A stretch of DNA of 64,000 nt from Bradyrhizobium sp. SZCCT0231 (GTDB lineage Bacteria; Pseudomonadota; Alphaproteobacteria; Rhizobiales; Xanthobacteraceae). This document shows positions 1 through 8,457 of this stretch, one piece after another (the first letter of the stretch is position 1; every line of letters starts with the position of its first letter). The stretch covers positions 124,001 to 188,000 of the forward strand of contig NZ_JAFCKP010000001.1 of assembly GCF_018130245.1 (NCBI RefSeq), given 5' to 3'. The notes under the pieces are model-generated. The model ran no database searches, was not told where the DNA came from, and saw only the letters and a program-made list of their open reading frames with translations. The position numbers and the translations under genes were made by a program.

Positions 1-1
1 G

Positions 2-259
2 CTGCGCAACACCTTGATCCCGATCGTCACCGTCGCGGGGCATCAATTCGGCAACCTGTTTGCGGGCGCGGTGCTGGTCGAGACCGTGTTCAGCTGGCCG
101 GGCATGGGACGGCTGGTGTTCGATTCGATCCTGCGTCGCGACTATCCGACCCTGATGGCCGTGCTGTTCTTTTCCGCGCTGATGGTGATGACCGCAAACA
201 TCCTGACCGACATCGTCTACCGCCTGATCGATCCGCGCATTCGGACGGGGCGGCGATGA
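2..259 (+). CDS. ABC transporter permease, DppB/OppB family (C-terminal part)
   Basis: This is the last 85 residues of an inner-membrane permease; the 5' end lies outside the window. The visible part contains the DppB-type tail: a post-EAA loop with LRNTLIPIVTV, an ETVFSWPGMG segment, one hydrophobic helix (AVLFFSALMVMTANIL) and the terminal YRLIDPRIR motif that marks the end of this family. It overlaps the next permease by an ATGA, so it is the first visible cistron of a four-gene operon. Family knowledge: it forms the channel with the DppC-like partner for peptide, nickel or glutathione uptake. The substrate cannot be told from sequence. Confidence 0.93.
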   Translation: MRNTLIPIVTVAGHQFGNLFAGAVLVETVFSWPGMGRLVFDSILRRDYPTLMAVLFFSALMVMTANILTDIVYRLIDPRIRTGRR

Positions 260-1161
260 CGACGATGGATGCATCCACGCCGACCGTCGCCTTGCCGGTC
301 GAGCTGCCGACGACGAGCGCGGCCTCACCCTGGCGCGCCGCGTTGCGGCAGTTCCTGAAGAGCCCATCCGGCGTGGCCGGGGCCTGCCTGCTCATCTTGA
401 TCATCGTCGGGACGCTGATCGGACCGATGCTCCATCCGGTCGACCCGCTCGATCTCGTCGGTGCGCCTTTCTCTCCGCCCGATGCGGACGCCTGGCTCGG
501 CACCGACTATCTCGGGCGCGACGTGCTGGCCGGGCTCATCCATGGCGGCCGCGCGACGCTTGCGGTCGGTGCGGTCGCTGCCCTGATCACCATTGCGATC
601 GGTCTCGTGGTCGGCGCATTCGGCGGCTATTTCGGCGGCGCCATCGATGCCGTGCTGGTGAAGATCACCGAGTTCTTCCAGATCCTGCCGCCGCTTCTGT
701 TTGCCATGGTGCTCGTCACGCTGTTCGGGCCGAAGCTTTCGACCATTACGCTGTCGATCGGCGCGGTGAGCTGGACGTCGGTGGCGCGGCTGACGCGGGC
801 CGAGTTCATGCGGCTGCGCGATCTCGATTTCGTCAAGGCCTCGCGGGCGGCCGGCGCCAGCAATGCGCATCTGATGCTGCGTGTGCTGCTGCCGAACGCC
901 CTGCCGGCCGTGATCGTCTCGGCGACGCTCGCCATCGGCGTCGCCATTCTGTTCGAGGGCGGCCTCAGCTTTCTCGGGCTCGGCGATCCCAACGTGATGA
1001 GCTGGGGTCTCATGCTCGGACAGAACCGCAACTACATTCTCGATGCCTGGTGGGCGGTGATGTTTCCGGGGGCGGCGATCTTCATGGCGGTGCTCGCGAT
1101 CAGCCTTGTCGGCGACGGGATCAACGACGCCATCAACCCGCGTCTGCGGCGGAGGTCGTGA
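256..1161 (+). CDS. ABC transporter permease, DppC/OppC family
   Basis: A 301-residue inner-membrane permease with an N-terminal OppC-type helix (residues about 38-60), the WLGTDYLGRDVL motif (about 80-91) and further helices to residue 290. The EAA loop that docks on the ATPase is at about 194-213 (ASRAAG...LLPN). It ends in the typical NPRLRRR tail. The start ATG overlaps the upstream stop as ATGA and its own stop overlaps the next ATG, which indicates translational coupling. It pairs with the DppB-like subunit to make the translocation pore of a solute-binding-protein-dependent importer; the substrate is not identifiable. Confidence 0.95.
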   Translation: MTTMDASTPTVALPVELPTTSAASPWRAALRQFLKSPSGVAGACLLILIIVGTLIGPMLHPVDPLDLVGAPFSPPDADAWLGTDYLGRDVLAGLIHGGRATLAVGAVAALITIAIGLVVGAFGGYFGGAIDAVLVKITEFFQILPPLLFAMVLVTLFGPKLSTITLSIGAVSWTSVARLTRAEFMRLRDLDFVKASRAAGASNAHLMLRVLLPNALPAVIVSATLAIGVAILFEGGLSFLGLGDPNVMSWGLMLGQNRNYILDAWWAVMFPGAAIFMAVLAISLVGDGINDAINPRLRRRS

Positions 1162-2156
1162 TGAGCGCGCTACTCGAGGTCGACAATCTCAATGTCAGCA
1201 TGCGCAACGAAGCCGGCCGCCTGGTGCCCGTCATCGAGAATCTGTCGTTCACGGTCGCGCCGGCAACGACGCTGGCGCTGGTGGGCGAGTCCGGCTGCGG
1301 CAAGAGCATGACCGCGCTCGCCTTGATGCGGCTGCTGCCGGAGGACTTCGTCATCACCTCCGGCCGCATCCTGCTGGAGGGCAGGGATATCCTGTCCTTG
1401 TCCGCGAAGGAGATGCGCGGTCTGCGCGGCAACGGCATGTCGATGATCTTCCAGGAGCCGATGACGGCGCTCAACCCGCTGTTCACGGTCGGCGACCAGA
1501 TCGGCGAGGTGCTGCGCTGGCATCGAAACCTCGGCGCTTCCGCGGTCCGGGAACAGGTCATCGCACTGTTGCGCGCGGTGCAGATTCCGGCGCCGGAACA
1601 GCGCGTCGATGCCTACCCGCATCAGCTCTCGGGAGGGATGCGCCAGCGCGTGATGATCGCAATGGCGCTTGCGGGCCGTCCGAAGCTCCTGATCGCCGAC
1701 GAGCCGACCACGGCGCTCGACGTCACCGTGCAGGCGCAGATCTTCGATCTCCTGGCACAGCTCCAGCGGGAGACCGGAACGGCGATCCTGCTCATCACCC
1801 ACGATCTCGGCGCGGTGGCGGAGCTCGCCGATGACGTTCTCGTGCTCTATGCCGGCCGCTGTATCGAGGCCGGGACGTCAGCGGGCATCGTGGAGCGGCC
1901 GCTTCATCCCTATACGCGGGGGCTTCTGAACTGCGTGCCGCATCTGAAGCTCGGACAGGCGCCGGAGCCGTGGTTCGATCTCGGCGAAATCCCGGGCATG
2001 GTGCCGCCGCTGGGGGCGCGCGGTGCGGATTGTGCGTTCCTGGCACGGTGTGCGCAGGCCGCCGAGATCTGCCGCTCGCGCGCACAGCCCGCACTTGAAA
2101 CGATCGAAGCCGGTCACGCCGTCTCGTGCTGGCGCAAGGCGGAGATCGCGGCATGA
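1161..2156 (+). CDS. ABC transporter ATP-binding protein, DppD/OppD family
   Basis: A 331-residue cytoplasmic ATPase. Walker A is GESGCGKS at residues 42-49, the Q-loop is in [11 protein letters not shown], the signature LSGGMRQR is near 156-163, Walker B LLIADEP near 176, and the H-loop is ITHD. The C-terminal region has the Cys-containing oligopeptide/HPY-type extension (CAFLARC). I start it at the ATG that overlaps the upstream TGA (TGATG); a longer frame exists upstream but would run inside the permease gene. It energises the importer together with the next ATPase, which it overlaps by four bases. Confidence 0.95.
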   Translation: MSALLEVDNLNVSMRNEAGRLVPVIENLSFTVAPATTLALVGESGCGKSMTALALMRLLPEDFVITSGRILLEGRDILSLSAKEMRGLRGNGMSMIFQEPMTALNPLFTVGDQIGEVLRWHRNLGASAVREQVIALLRAVQIPAPEQRVDAYPHQLSGGMRQRVMIAMALAGRPKLLIADEPTTALDVTVQAQIFDLLAQLQRETGTAILLITHDLGAVAELADDVLVLYAGRCIEAGTSAGIVERPLHPYTRGLLNCVPHLKLGQAPEPWFDLGEIPGMVPPLGARGADCAFLARCAQAAEICRSRAQPALETIEAGHAVSCWRKAEIAA

Positions 2157-3184
2157 CACCCCTGCATGCGGCTCGCCCCGAGGGGGCGCCGGACTATCTG
2201 CTCGATGTCAACGATCTCGTGGTGCACTTCCCGGCCGGTCGCAAAAGCGGCAAGCGGTCCTTCGTGCATGCCGTCGACGGCGTCAGTTTCCGCGTCCGCC
2301 GCGGCACGACGTTCGGCATCGTCGGTGAAAGCGGTTCCGGCAAATCGACCACCGCGCAAGCGGTGATGCGGCTCGTCCCGGTGACGTCGGGGCAGGTCGT
2401 GTTTGGCGACAGGGATATTGCCGAGCTGACGGGCAAGCCGCTGCGCGATGTCAGGCGTCACCTGCAGATCGTGTTCCAGGACCCGTTCTCGGCCCTCAAT
2501 CCGCGCCGTCGCGCCGGCGAGCAGATCCGCGAGCCGCTCGACCTGCTCGGGATCGGCACGCGCAGCGAGCGCGACGAGCGGGTGCGGAAACTGCTGGCCG
2601 AGGTCGGATTGCCGCCGCAGGCCGCGGATCTGTTTCCGCATCAGTTCTCCGGCGGCCAGCGCCAGCGGCTCTGCATCGCGCGCGCGCTCGCGCCCGAACC
2701 CGACCTGATCGTCTGCGACGAGGCGGTGTCGGCCCTCGACGTCGCGATCCAGGCGCAGATTCTCAATCTCCTGAAGCGGCTGCAGCGCGAACGCGGCTTG
2801 ACCTACATCTTCATCTCGCACGATCTCGGCGTGATCCAGCAATTCTGCAATGAGGTCGCGGTCATGTATCTCGGCAAGATCGTCGAGCAGGCCCCGGCTG
2901 CGGATATCTTCACCGCGCCGCGTCATCCCTATACGTGGTCGCTGATCGCGGCTGCGGCGCCGCCCGGTGCCATGCGGGACGAATTGAAGCGTCGCTACCT
3001 GGTGAAGGGTGACCCGCCGAGCCCGGTGGATCCGCCACCAGGTTGCCGCTTTGCGCAACGGTGTCCGTCGGCCCTCGATGTGTGCCGGCAGCGCCTGCCG
3101 GCGTTGGACGTAATCGCGCCGCAGCACTATGTCGGCTGCCATCGGAGTGTTGAATTGGAGCCGGCGGTTTTTCAGGCAAGTTAG
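2153..3184 (+). CDS. ABC transporter ATP-binding protein, DppF/OppF family
   Basis: A 343-residue second ATPase of the importer, with Walker A GESGSGKS, IVFQDPFSALNPR, signature FSGGQRQRL, Walker B LIVCDEAVSALD and H-loop ISHD, then the C-terminal Cys-rich extension (CRFAQRCPSALDVC). The start is the ATG overlapping the upstream stop. Its last residues (about ELEPAVFQAS) lie next to a transposase remnant in the opposite orientation, so the natural C-terminus may have been slightly changed by the insertion. It is the last gene of the operon. Confidence 0.95.
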   Translation: MTPLHAARPEGAPDYLLDVNDLVVHFPAGRKSGKRSFVHAVDGVSFRVRRGTTFGIVGESGSGKSTTAQAVMRLVPVTSGQVVFGDRDIAELTGKPLRDVRRHLQIVFQDPFSALNPRRRAGEQIREPLDLLGIGTRSERDERVRKLLAEVGLPPQAADLFPHQFSGGQRQRLCIARALAPEPDLIVCDEAVSALDVAIQAQILNLLKRLQRERGLTYIFISHDLGVIQQFCNEVAVMYLGKIVEQAPAADIFTAPRHPYTWSLIAAAAPPGAMRDELKRRYLVKGDPPSPVDPPPGCRFAQRCPSALDVCRQRLPALDVIAPQHYVGCHRSVELEPAVFQAS

Positions 3185-3212
3185 CTGATTGCATGATCCC
3201 CTGTAGTGCGAT

Positions 3213-3458
3213 GGCCCGGTTGAACTTGCCGAGCTTCTTGGTGTCGATGTGGATCAACTCGCCGGGACGTTCTCGTTCATAGCGGCGCACCGGCTCAGCC
3301 GGCTGCAGGTCGCGTAACCGGTTCAATCCCAACCGCCGCAGGATACGGCTGACGGTCGCCGACGAGACGCCAAGTTCGGCCGCGATCTGCTCGCCAGTGT
3401 GGCGCTGCCGGGTGTGTTTCGCAATGCCCTTCCACATCTTTCGCCGGAGCGCCGTGTA
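3213..3458 (-). mobile_element. IS481-family transposase remnant
   Basis: Translation of the minus strand gives an HTH segment (HTGEQIAAELGVSSATVSRI) followed by LGLNRLRDLQPAEPVRRYER and GELIHIDTKKLGKFNR, which is the HTH-to-DDE junction of IS481-like transposases. Resemblance stops abruptly near 3213, before the rest of the catalytic domain, and on the other side the frame hits a stop near 3459. Both ends are missing and no terminal inverted repeats were seen, so this is a dead fragment. It abuts the 3' end of the ABC operon and separates it from the FixK-box island. Confidence 0.75.
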
Positions 3459-3605
3459 TTACTGGCGGCGCCGAGTGCCGCGCGCCCCCGCGAGTTGGAC
3501 GCGAGTCCCGTAAGTTCTTGAGAGTCTGCCCGAATAAGCCTCCACGCCGCGATCGTCAACTCGCCGAGAGCGCGAGGTCCGGCGATCTCCGGGCGCACGC
3601 TTGTG

Positions 3606-3619
3606 TTGATCTGGATCAA
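3606..3619. promoter_or_regulatory. FixK/FNR-type box upstream of small exported protein
   Basis: TTGATCTGGATCAA is a perfect TTGAT-N4-ATCAA dyad. It ends 66 bp before the start codon at 3686, the spacing seen for most other boxes in this window. Known: FixK2 of Bradyrhizobium binds TTG(A/C)-N6-(T/G)CAA. Inference: microoxic activation of the genes that follow. Confidence 0.8.
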
Positions 3620-3685
3620 CACCGTTTCTGGGCCCGCGTGCCTTTCTTGCGGGCGACGCTTACCGAAGGTGCTGGAGTATTTCGT

Positions 3686-3967
3686 ATGTACCGCATTGCA
3701 TCGCGCGTCGTCACCCTTGCCACTATCGCCGTCGCAACGCAGGTCACGGCAAGCGCCCAAACGGCACCTCCTCATGTTCCGTTGCAGAAGACCTTTGGTG
3801 CCGCCAAGCCCGAAGATGTGCCATCACCGTTCTCTGTCGCTGCGCACAGCACGGCCGCTCCGCCGGTGCGGGGGTTCGTATTGCGACAAGACCCGTTCGA
3901 TCGTGCCGATCCGAACAATCTCAAGTCCGACTGGCCGAGCCCGCCGGCACAGCCAGGGCAGTATTAG
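3686..3967 (+). CDS. Small exported protein of unknown function
   Basis: A 93-residue protein. The start at ATG 3686 gives a clean signal peptide (MYRIASRVVTLATIAVATQV, cleavage likely after TASA); the frame is open further upstream but lacks such a signal and would include the FixK-type box. The mature part is proline-rich, without cysteines, and ends DWPSPPAQPGQY. I do not recognise a family. It is the first of four consecutive small, mostly signal-peptide-bearing genes and sits behind a perfect FixK-type box. A periplasmic role is likely; the function is unknown. Confidence 0.7.
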   Translation: MYRIASRVVTLATIAVATQVTASAQTAPPHVPLQKTFGAAKPEDVPSPFSVAAHSTAAPPVRGFVLRQDPFDRADPNNLKSDWPSPPAQPGQY

Positions 3968-3981
3968 GGACGGAGACAGAG

Positions 3982-4350
3982 ATGAACGCCGCTCTATTTT
4001 CTCTTGCGCTGCTTGCGGGCTCTTCGTTGGTGGAAATATCCGATCGTGTCCCAGAGCTCAGGATCGAAGCTCTGTGCAAGGCAACATCCGAGACGGACAA
4101 GGCAATGGGATTGGCGCTGGCGCAGAGCTTTGCCGATTGCATGCGTGATGAGACCGCGGCGCAGCAACAACTTGGCACCGTCTGGGCGACGACGAAGCCC
4201 GCCGTCCGCGACGAGTGCGAGGGCGAAGCCACAAGCGGCGGGAGCCAAAGCTACGTCGATCTACTCACCTGCATCCAGATGACTGACCTTGCAACTCCGA
4301 TGTCGAGGACGGCGCTCAGAGGCGCGAGCAAGAACCGAAATAGGCAATAG
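3982..4350 (+). CDS. Small probably exported protein of unknown function
   Basis: A 122-residue protein starting 14 bp after the previous stop, with a purine-rich GGGACGGAGACAGAG before the ATG. The N-terminus (MNAALFSLALLAGSSLVEIS) resembles a short signal sequence. The body contains three cysteines (LCKATSE, ADCMRDE, RDECEGE) and a fourth in LLTCIQM, suggesting disulphides in the periplasm. No family recognised. It is probably co-transcribed with its upstream neighbour. Confidence 0.7.
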   Translation: MNAALFSLALLAGSSLVEISDRVPELRIEALCKATSETDKAMGLALAQSFADCMRDETAAQQQLGTVWATTKPAVRDECEGEATSGGSQSYVDLLTCIQMTDLATPMSRTALRGASKNRNRQ

Positions 4351-4378
4351 AATGTCATTGTCCCGAAGGAGCAAATCC

Positions 4379-4729
4379 ATGAGAATCACGCGCCTGCCGC
4401 TGATCGCCGGCATCTTGACTGCAATGGTGGCCTCGGGCGCGTCCGCGCAGTCGGTCAATCTCACCGGCATCTACAAATGCACCCAGATGTGTCGTGGAGA
4501 TTTGCCGGCTCATGTCACCCAGAATGGGACAGAACTCAACATTCTAACCGAAGCCGGCGTCGCGTCGCGCGCGTGGCCGGATTGGTTCTATCCATCCAAT
4601 CGGCTCTGGATCGATGCTTTCAACCTTGGTGCAGTCTATTCGCCAGACGGCCTGTTGATTCAGTTCGACAACGGCACGATCTGGCATCGCGACATTCCGC
4701 CGGCGCTCCCGCCTGTGCGCCGACGGTGA
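4379..4729 (+). CDS. Small exported protein of unknown function
   Basis: A 116-residue protein. ATG 4379 follows a good ribosome-binding site (GAAGGAG) and gives a signal peptide MRITRLPLIAGILTAMVASG with cleavage after ASA; longer in-frame starts would destroy that signal. The mature part begins SVNLTGIYKC and carries a CTQMC pair, then beta-rich segments (WPDWFYPSNRLWIDAF, GLLIQFDNGTIWHRD), like small secreted proteins annotated as hypothetical in Bradyrhizobium. The function is not known. It is the third gene in the run of small exported proteins. Confidence 0.72.
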   Translation: MRITRLPLIAGILTAMVASGASAQSVNLTGIYKCTQMCRGDLPAHVTQNGTELNILTEAGVASRAWPDWFYPSNRLWIDAFNLGAVYSPDGLLIQFDNGTIWHRDIPPALPPVRRR

Positions 4730-4846
4730 GGAGTATGCTCGTATCCAAGGTCCCCAACCGCTTGCTTCCCTTTGCGGCCGCATTCAGTGCAGTCCCCTCG
4801 ACGCCGCCACATTCAACTGAGTGACGAAACTGAACAGGAGAACGCC

Positions 4847-5110
4847 ATGATGACTAGGAAGAGCTTGTGGATTGCGCTCGCGGTTGTCGCCGCGATGGGC
4901 TCGATACAGTGGTCGAACGAGGATGGTCTTACATTCTCGATCGAGAGCGCGCAGGCACGCGTAGGGCGGCCCGCAACTCCGGCAAGTGTTGCGGGCGTCG
5001 CACGTCGAACCACCCGCCGTGCGGTGGTGGGTGGAGCGGCCGTCGGAGCGGCAGTTGCCGCGCCGGCGTGTGTCCGCGTGCTGGTAAATGGCGTCTGGGT
5101 CTGTCGCTAG
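4847..5110 (+). CDS. Small exported Ala/Val/Gly-rich protein
   Basis: An 87-residue protein with an AGGAG ribosome-binding site six bases before ATG 4847. It has a hydrophobic N-terminus (KSLWIALAVVAAMGSIQW), then a basic linker (RRTTRR) and a small-residue stretch AVVGGAAVGAAVAAP that could be a membrane segment or glycine-zipper-like helix, ending CVRVLVNGVWVCR. Such glycine-zipper-like small proteins are common in rhizobia but uncharacterised. It closes the run of small genes and is followed by a strong hairpin. Confidence 0.7.
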   Translation: MMTRKSLWIALAVVAAMGSIQWSNEDGLTFSIESAQARVGRPATPASVAGVARRTTRRAVVGGAAVGAAVAAPACVRVLVNGVWVCR

Positions 5111-5120
5111 GCGAACAAAT

Positions 5121-5155
5121 AGCGGGAGGCGATCAAGGTTGGCGCGCCTCCCGCT
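5121..5155 (+). terminator. Putative intrinsic terminator
   Basis: AGCGGGAGGCG (5121-5131) pairs perfectly with CGCCTCCCGCT (5145-5155) across a 13-base loop, just after the stop codon at 5110. There is no clear T-run, so it could also be an mRNA-stabilising stem. Confidence 0.55.
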
Positions 5156-5251
5156 GTTGACCGCCGCAAAGACGGCCTCTTCATTTGGAAATGGCTACCC
5201 AACCGGCTTGTGAAAACGGGAGCGATCCTATAATCGGTTTGGGAGCGACCG

Positions 5252-5265
5252 TTGAACAAATTCAA
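5252..5265. promoter_or_regulatory. FixK/FNR-type box upstream of GH17-like gene
   Basis: TTGAACAAATTCAA is a symmetric match to TTGA-N6-TCAA, ending 56 bp before the ATG at 5322, in line with the other boxes. The inner bases differ from the usual TTGAT/ATCAA, so it is a somewhat weaker candidate. Confidence 0.6.
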
Positions 5266-5321
5266 TTGCATGATCCTCCTGTTTTTCATGCAGTTGCGAT
5301 CGCAGGCGCGCGCTTGAAGCA

Positions 5322-7073
5322 ATGCGACGCGTCCGCGACATCGCAGCACGTGAAAAGCCGCACCTCACGTGTGATCAGTTGGCCCATCCTCGGAAAGCAA
5401 GCTGGTTCTCCAGGCTGCTGCTCCCGCCAAGCGGGGAAGCCAAGCACGTCGCGCCTGCCACAAGGCCCGTGGATGCTCTCCGCGTTTCGCTCGCGCTGTT
5501 TCTGACATCGCTGGGCGCCATCGCCGCCGTGTGGTGGTGGTTGGGGACGCCAGTCCATCTGGTGCGCGCACCGATCGATCCAAACGACAAGGTCCAATGC
5601 ATCTCATACGCTCCATTCCGCAGCCATCAGACCTCGCTTTCGCCCGCGACGCAGGTATCGCGTGAGCAGATCGCGGAAGATCTCGCCCAGCTTGCGGAAA
5701 TATCCGACTGCATCCGCACCTATGCGACCGATCTGGGTCTCGACCAGATCCCCGAACTTGCATCCAAAGCGGGGCTGAAGGTCATCCAGGGTATTTTCCT
5801 CGACAAGGACCAGCAGAAGAACCGAACGCAGATCTCAACGGCGATCCGCCTCGCCAGGGAATATCCGGGGACCGTGATCGCGCTGGTGGTCGGCAACGAG
5901 ACCTTGTTGCGCAAGGACATAACGGTGTCCGATCTCGCTGACACGATCCGCTCGGTCAAGGCTCAGGTCAGTGTCCCCGTGACCTATGCCGACGTCTGGG
6001 AATTCTGGCTGAGCAATCGCGAGCTCTACGACGCCGTCGATTTCGTCACGATTCACATCCTGCCATATTGGGAGAACGTGCCGATCCCGGCGGAATCGGC
6101 TGCCACGCATGCCAACGAAATACGCCGGCAGGTCGCGGCGGCCTTTCCGGGCAAGGAGATCCTGATCGGAGAGATAGGTTGGCCGAGCCAGGGACGGATG
6201 CGGGAATCGGCGTTGCCGTCGCGTATCAATCAGGCCCGGGTGGTCTCGGAGGTCCTCGACCTCGCTCGGCGCGAGAACTTCCGCGTCAACCTGTTCGAGG
6301 CCTATGACGAATCCTGGAAGCGGGAGATCGAGGGCACCGTCGGCGGATCATGGGGCCTGTTCGGAGGCGAGCAGCGGGTGCTCAAATACCCTGCCGGCAT
6401 CCCCGTCAGCAACTTTCCGCTCTGGAAGCTGCAAATGGGCAGCGGAGTTGCGCTGGCGACCCTGGTCTTCGCTGCCGCGTGGCTGACCTCGCGTCGCAAG
6501 CCCGGGAGCTCTGGCCTGGCTTCATGGTTCGGGGTCGCAATATCGGCGACGACAGCCGGAATCCTGTTTGGCGTGGCCGCCCAGAAGGTATTCTTTGAAA
6601 GTGTCGGACCAGGTGGCTGGCTGCTGTGGAGCTCTCTGCTGGCGGCCGCGACGGTCTCGCCGGTGCTTGGTGCCAACGCCCTGATGTCGGGGCGTCCACC
6701 GCCGAGTTTTCAGGAGTTGCTCGGTCCGAAAGGCTATCGGACGGAATCGATGCTCGTGACCATGCACGGGCTGGCCTTGATCGTAATCGTCGTGACCGGC
6801 ACGGCGACCGCGCTCGGGCTTGTGTTTGACCCGCGCTTTATCGATTTTCCTTTTGCCGCACTCACCATGGCAGCCTTACCTTTGGCGGCCATGACGCTGC
6901 TCAACCCGCCCGGCAAGGGAAGCCGTCCGGTGGCGGAGGCGCTGTTTGCGGGCGTGCTTGTCGGAGCCGCGATCTATGTGGGGGTCAACGAAGGGCCGGC
7001 GAACTGGCAGGCGATGTGGACTTGCGCCGCCTATCTCGTGCTTGCCGCGACGCTGTGGCGGGCGCGTGCCTGA
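5322..7073 (+). CDS. GH17-type beta-glucan synthase/glucanosyltransferase, NdvC-like membrane protein
   Basis: A 583-residue protein. One membrane anchor lies at about residues 51-71, followed by a GH17-like catalytic domain to about residue 350. Two glutamates match the GH17 catalytic pair: Glu193 in VVGNET and Glu284 in GEIGWPS. The C-terminal third (about 373-580) holds several membrane helices. Size and plan resemble the Bradyrhizobium beta-(1,6)-glucan protein NdvC, which contributes to periplasmic cyclic beta-1,3/1,6-glucans, so transglycosylation of beta-glucan in the periplasm is likely. Identity as the true ndvC is not claimed because no ndvB is adjacent. The first 45 residues are poorly defined; the start at 5322 is supported by the FixK-box spacing. 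Confidence 0.85.
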   Translation: MRRVRDIAAREKPHLTCDQLAHPRKASWFSRLLLPPSGEAKHVAPATRPVDALRVSLALFLTSLGAIAAVWWWLGTPVHLVRAPIDPNDKVQCISYAPFRSHQTSLSPATQVSREQIAEDLAQLAEISDCIRTYATDLGLDQIPELASKAGLKVIQGIFLDKDQQKNRTQISTAIRLAREYPGTVIALVVGNETLLRKDITVSDLADTIRSVKAQVSVPVTYADVWEFWLSNRELYDAVDFVTIHILPYWENVPIPAESAATHANEIRRQVAAAFPGKEILIGEIGWPSQGRMRESALPSRINQARVVSEVLDLARRENFRVNLFEAYDESWKREIEGTVGGSWGLFGGEQRVLKYPAGIPVSNFPLWKLQMGSGVALATLVFAAAWLTSRRKPGSSGLASWFGVAISATTAGILFGVAAQKVFFESVGPGGWLLWSSLLAAATVSPVLGANALMSGRPPPSFQELLGPKGYRTESMLVTMHGLALIVIVVTGTATALGLVFDPRFIDFPFAALTMAALPLAAMTLLNPPGKGSRPVAEALFAGVLVGAAIYVGVNEGPANWQAMWTCAAYLVLAATLWRARA

Positions 7074-7151
7074 GAATGGCACGACATGCAGCAGTAGCTT
7101 TCCCGCGCCGCTCCCGTCGATTGGGCAAACACGTTCTCGGCGCCGGAGCGT

Positions 7152-7165
7152 TTGACCTGCATCAA
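7152..7165. promoter_or_regulatory. FixK/FNR-type box
   Basis: TTGACCTGCATCAA matches TTG(A/C)-N6-(T/G)CAA and ends 61 bp before the start codon at 7227. Confidence 0.75.
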
Positions 7166-7226
7166 CCGGGAGCGCAGCTCTTAACCTTTTAGCTTGGTGC
7201 TTCCGCGCCAAGCTGGAGGATCGGGC

Positions 7227-7538
7227 ATGTCTTCGTTCGACGAGCGCGAGAATGCAGCCGAAGCCGCCGAGCGCACCGGTCGTCCTTGGCGGGAGCTGGT
7301 GCGCGGCAAGTTTACCCTGCCCGAGCTGGAGAACGGGTTGGAGGCGTTGCAGAATGGGGCGCTTGTCCAGATCGACCGCGCCGACTATGAGCGCTTGTTC
7401 GGATTGAACGATGTCGCACTTGGTCGCCTGCGCAATTTCGCCCGCAGTCACCAATGTATCGTGAGCTTCGCCGACACCGTCGTCTTGTTTCGGAAGCACA
7501 TCGCGTCGGTCGAAGAGAGGCTCGATCCGCAACAATAG
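7227..7538 (+). CDS. Small cytoplasmic protein of unknown function
   Basis: A 103-residue soluble, acidic protein with no signal peptide. The ATG at 7227 is preceded by GGAGGA at a good distance. Residues 30-80 (LVRGKFTLPELENGLEALQN, then FGLNDVALGRLRNFARSHQC) look helical. I do not recognise the family. It stands alone behind a FixK-type box and is convergent with the CBS-BON gene, so it is likely a single-gene microoxic transcription unit. Confidence 0.75.
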   Translation: MSSFDERENAAEAAERTGRPWRELVRGKFTLPELENGLEALQNGALVQIDRADYERLFGLNDVALGRLRNFARSHQCIVSFADTVVLFRKHIASVEERLDPQQ

Positions 7539-7569
7539 CCCGGCTCGAAGGACTGCATTCCGGTTCGCG

Positions 7570-8256
7570 TCAGTAGACGAAAGCCGGAGTTTCGAGCAGG
7601 TGGTCGTTCACCATGACGACGCCCGGAATAGCCTTTGCCGCTACCCGGATGGCTGTGCGTTCGGCCGCAGATGGCGCGAAGCCCCAGATGTCGACCACAC
7701 CGTTCTGGACGGTCGCGTTCAGGTTGAACGTGTGTGCCCAAGGCTGCTTCCTGATCTCTTCAAGGAATTTCTTCCTGATGATCGAATCGGGAAGTGAAAT
7801 CTCCAGCTTCGGCCTGGCGCTCGCGACGGCCTGCAGCAGGTTGGCGCGGCTGACGATCCCGACGAGCTGACCCTGCTTGTTGACGATCGGCACGCGCTTG
7901 ATCTGGTGCTTTTCGAGCAGCATGGCGATATCGTTCAGGGGCGTTTCGGGGGTGGCAGTCACGACCTCGCGGGTCATGATGTCCTCGACCTTGACCGCAT
8001 GCGACTTGACGTAGTCGGCCGCCATTTGCGCGTCGCCGATCAAGAGGCGAAGCCACCAGGCATAGGCGCGCTCGGTGCCGGATTCGGTACGGTGCATCAG
8101 GTCGCCTTCGGTCACGATCCCGAGAATGTTGTTGTCGGCATCGACGACCGGCACCGCGCTGATGTGGCGCTCGAGCAGGATCTTAGCGACTTGGCGAACG
8201 GTTGCATTTGGGCCGACGGTCACCACCGGTGAGATCATCACGTCCTGGGCTTGCAT
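7570..8256 (-). CDS. CBS-domain pair protein with C-terminal BON domain
   Basis: A 228-residue protein. Two CBS repeats are visible: residues about 1-60 (MQAQDVMISPVVTVGPNATV...GIVTEGDLMHR) and 92-150 (VEDIMTREVVTATPETPLND...GIVSRANLL). A BON-like domain occupies about 165-225 (GVVDIWGFAPSAAERTAIRV). CBS pairs bind adenosyl ligands and sense energy state; BON domains bind phospholipid or interact with membrane surfaces. The start is the ATG with GGAGGTCCGCC just before it; a longer frame lacks this. It is divergent from a universal stress protein, with two FixK-type boxes in between. Confidence 0.92.
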   Translation of the reverse strand: MQAQDVMISPVVTVGPNATVRQVAKILLERHISAVPVVDADNNILGIVTEGDLMHRTESGTERAYAWWLRLLIGDAQMAADYVKSHAVKVEDIMTREVVTATPETPLNDIAMLLEKHQIKRVPIVNKQGQLVGIVSRANLLQAVASARPKLEISLPDSIIRKKFLEEIRKQPWAHTFNLNATVQNGVVDIWGFAPSAAERTAIRVAAKAIPGVVMVNDHLLETPAFVY

Positions 8257-8310
8257 GGCGGACCTCCGTGCTGGTTTGCGGCATCTTGCCGCCCTTCCGG
8301 GCCAGCGGGA

Positions 8311-8324
8311 TTGATCGGGATCAA
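8311..8324. promoter_or_regulatory. FixK/FNR-type box for CBS-BON gene
   Basis: TTGATCGGGATCAA is a perfect TTGAT-N4-ATCAA dyad 54 bp from the minus-strand start codon at 8256. Confidence 0.82.
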
Positions 8325-8387
8325 GGAGCACCTGAACTAAGAGGGCAACTGAAGCGCGCATCGGCGCGATGGGAGCGGCTGGACCGC

Positions 8388-8401
8388 TTGATTTGCGTCA
8401 A
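8388..8401. promoter_or_regulatory. FixK/FNR-type box for universal stress protein
   Basis: TTGATTTGCGTCAA matches the consensus and ends 56 bp before the start codon at 8458. With the site at 8311 it gives each of the two divergent genes its own box. Confidence 0.8.
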
Positions 8402-8457
8402 CGGGACGGCTGGGAAACGCGAGATAAGGATTACCGTTCGAGCAATGGAGCAGTGAC

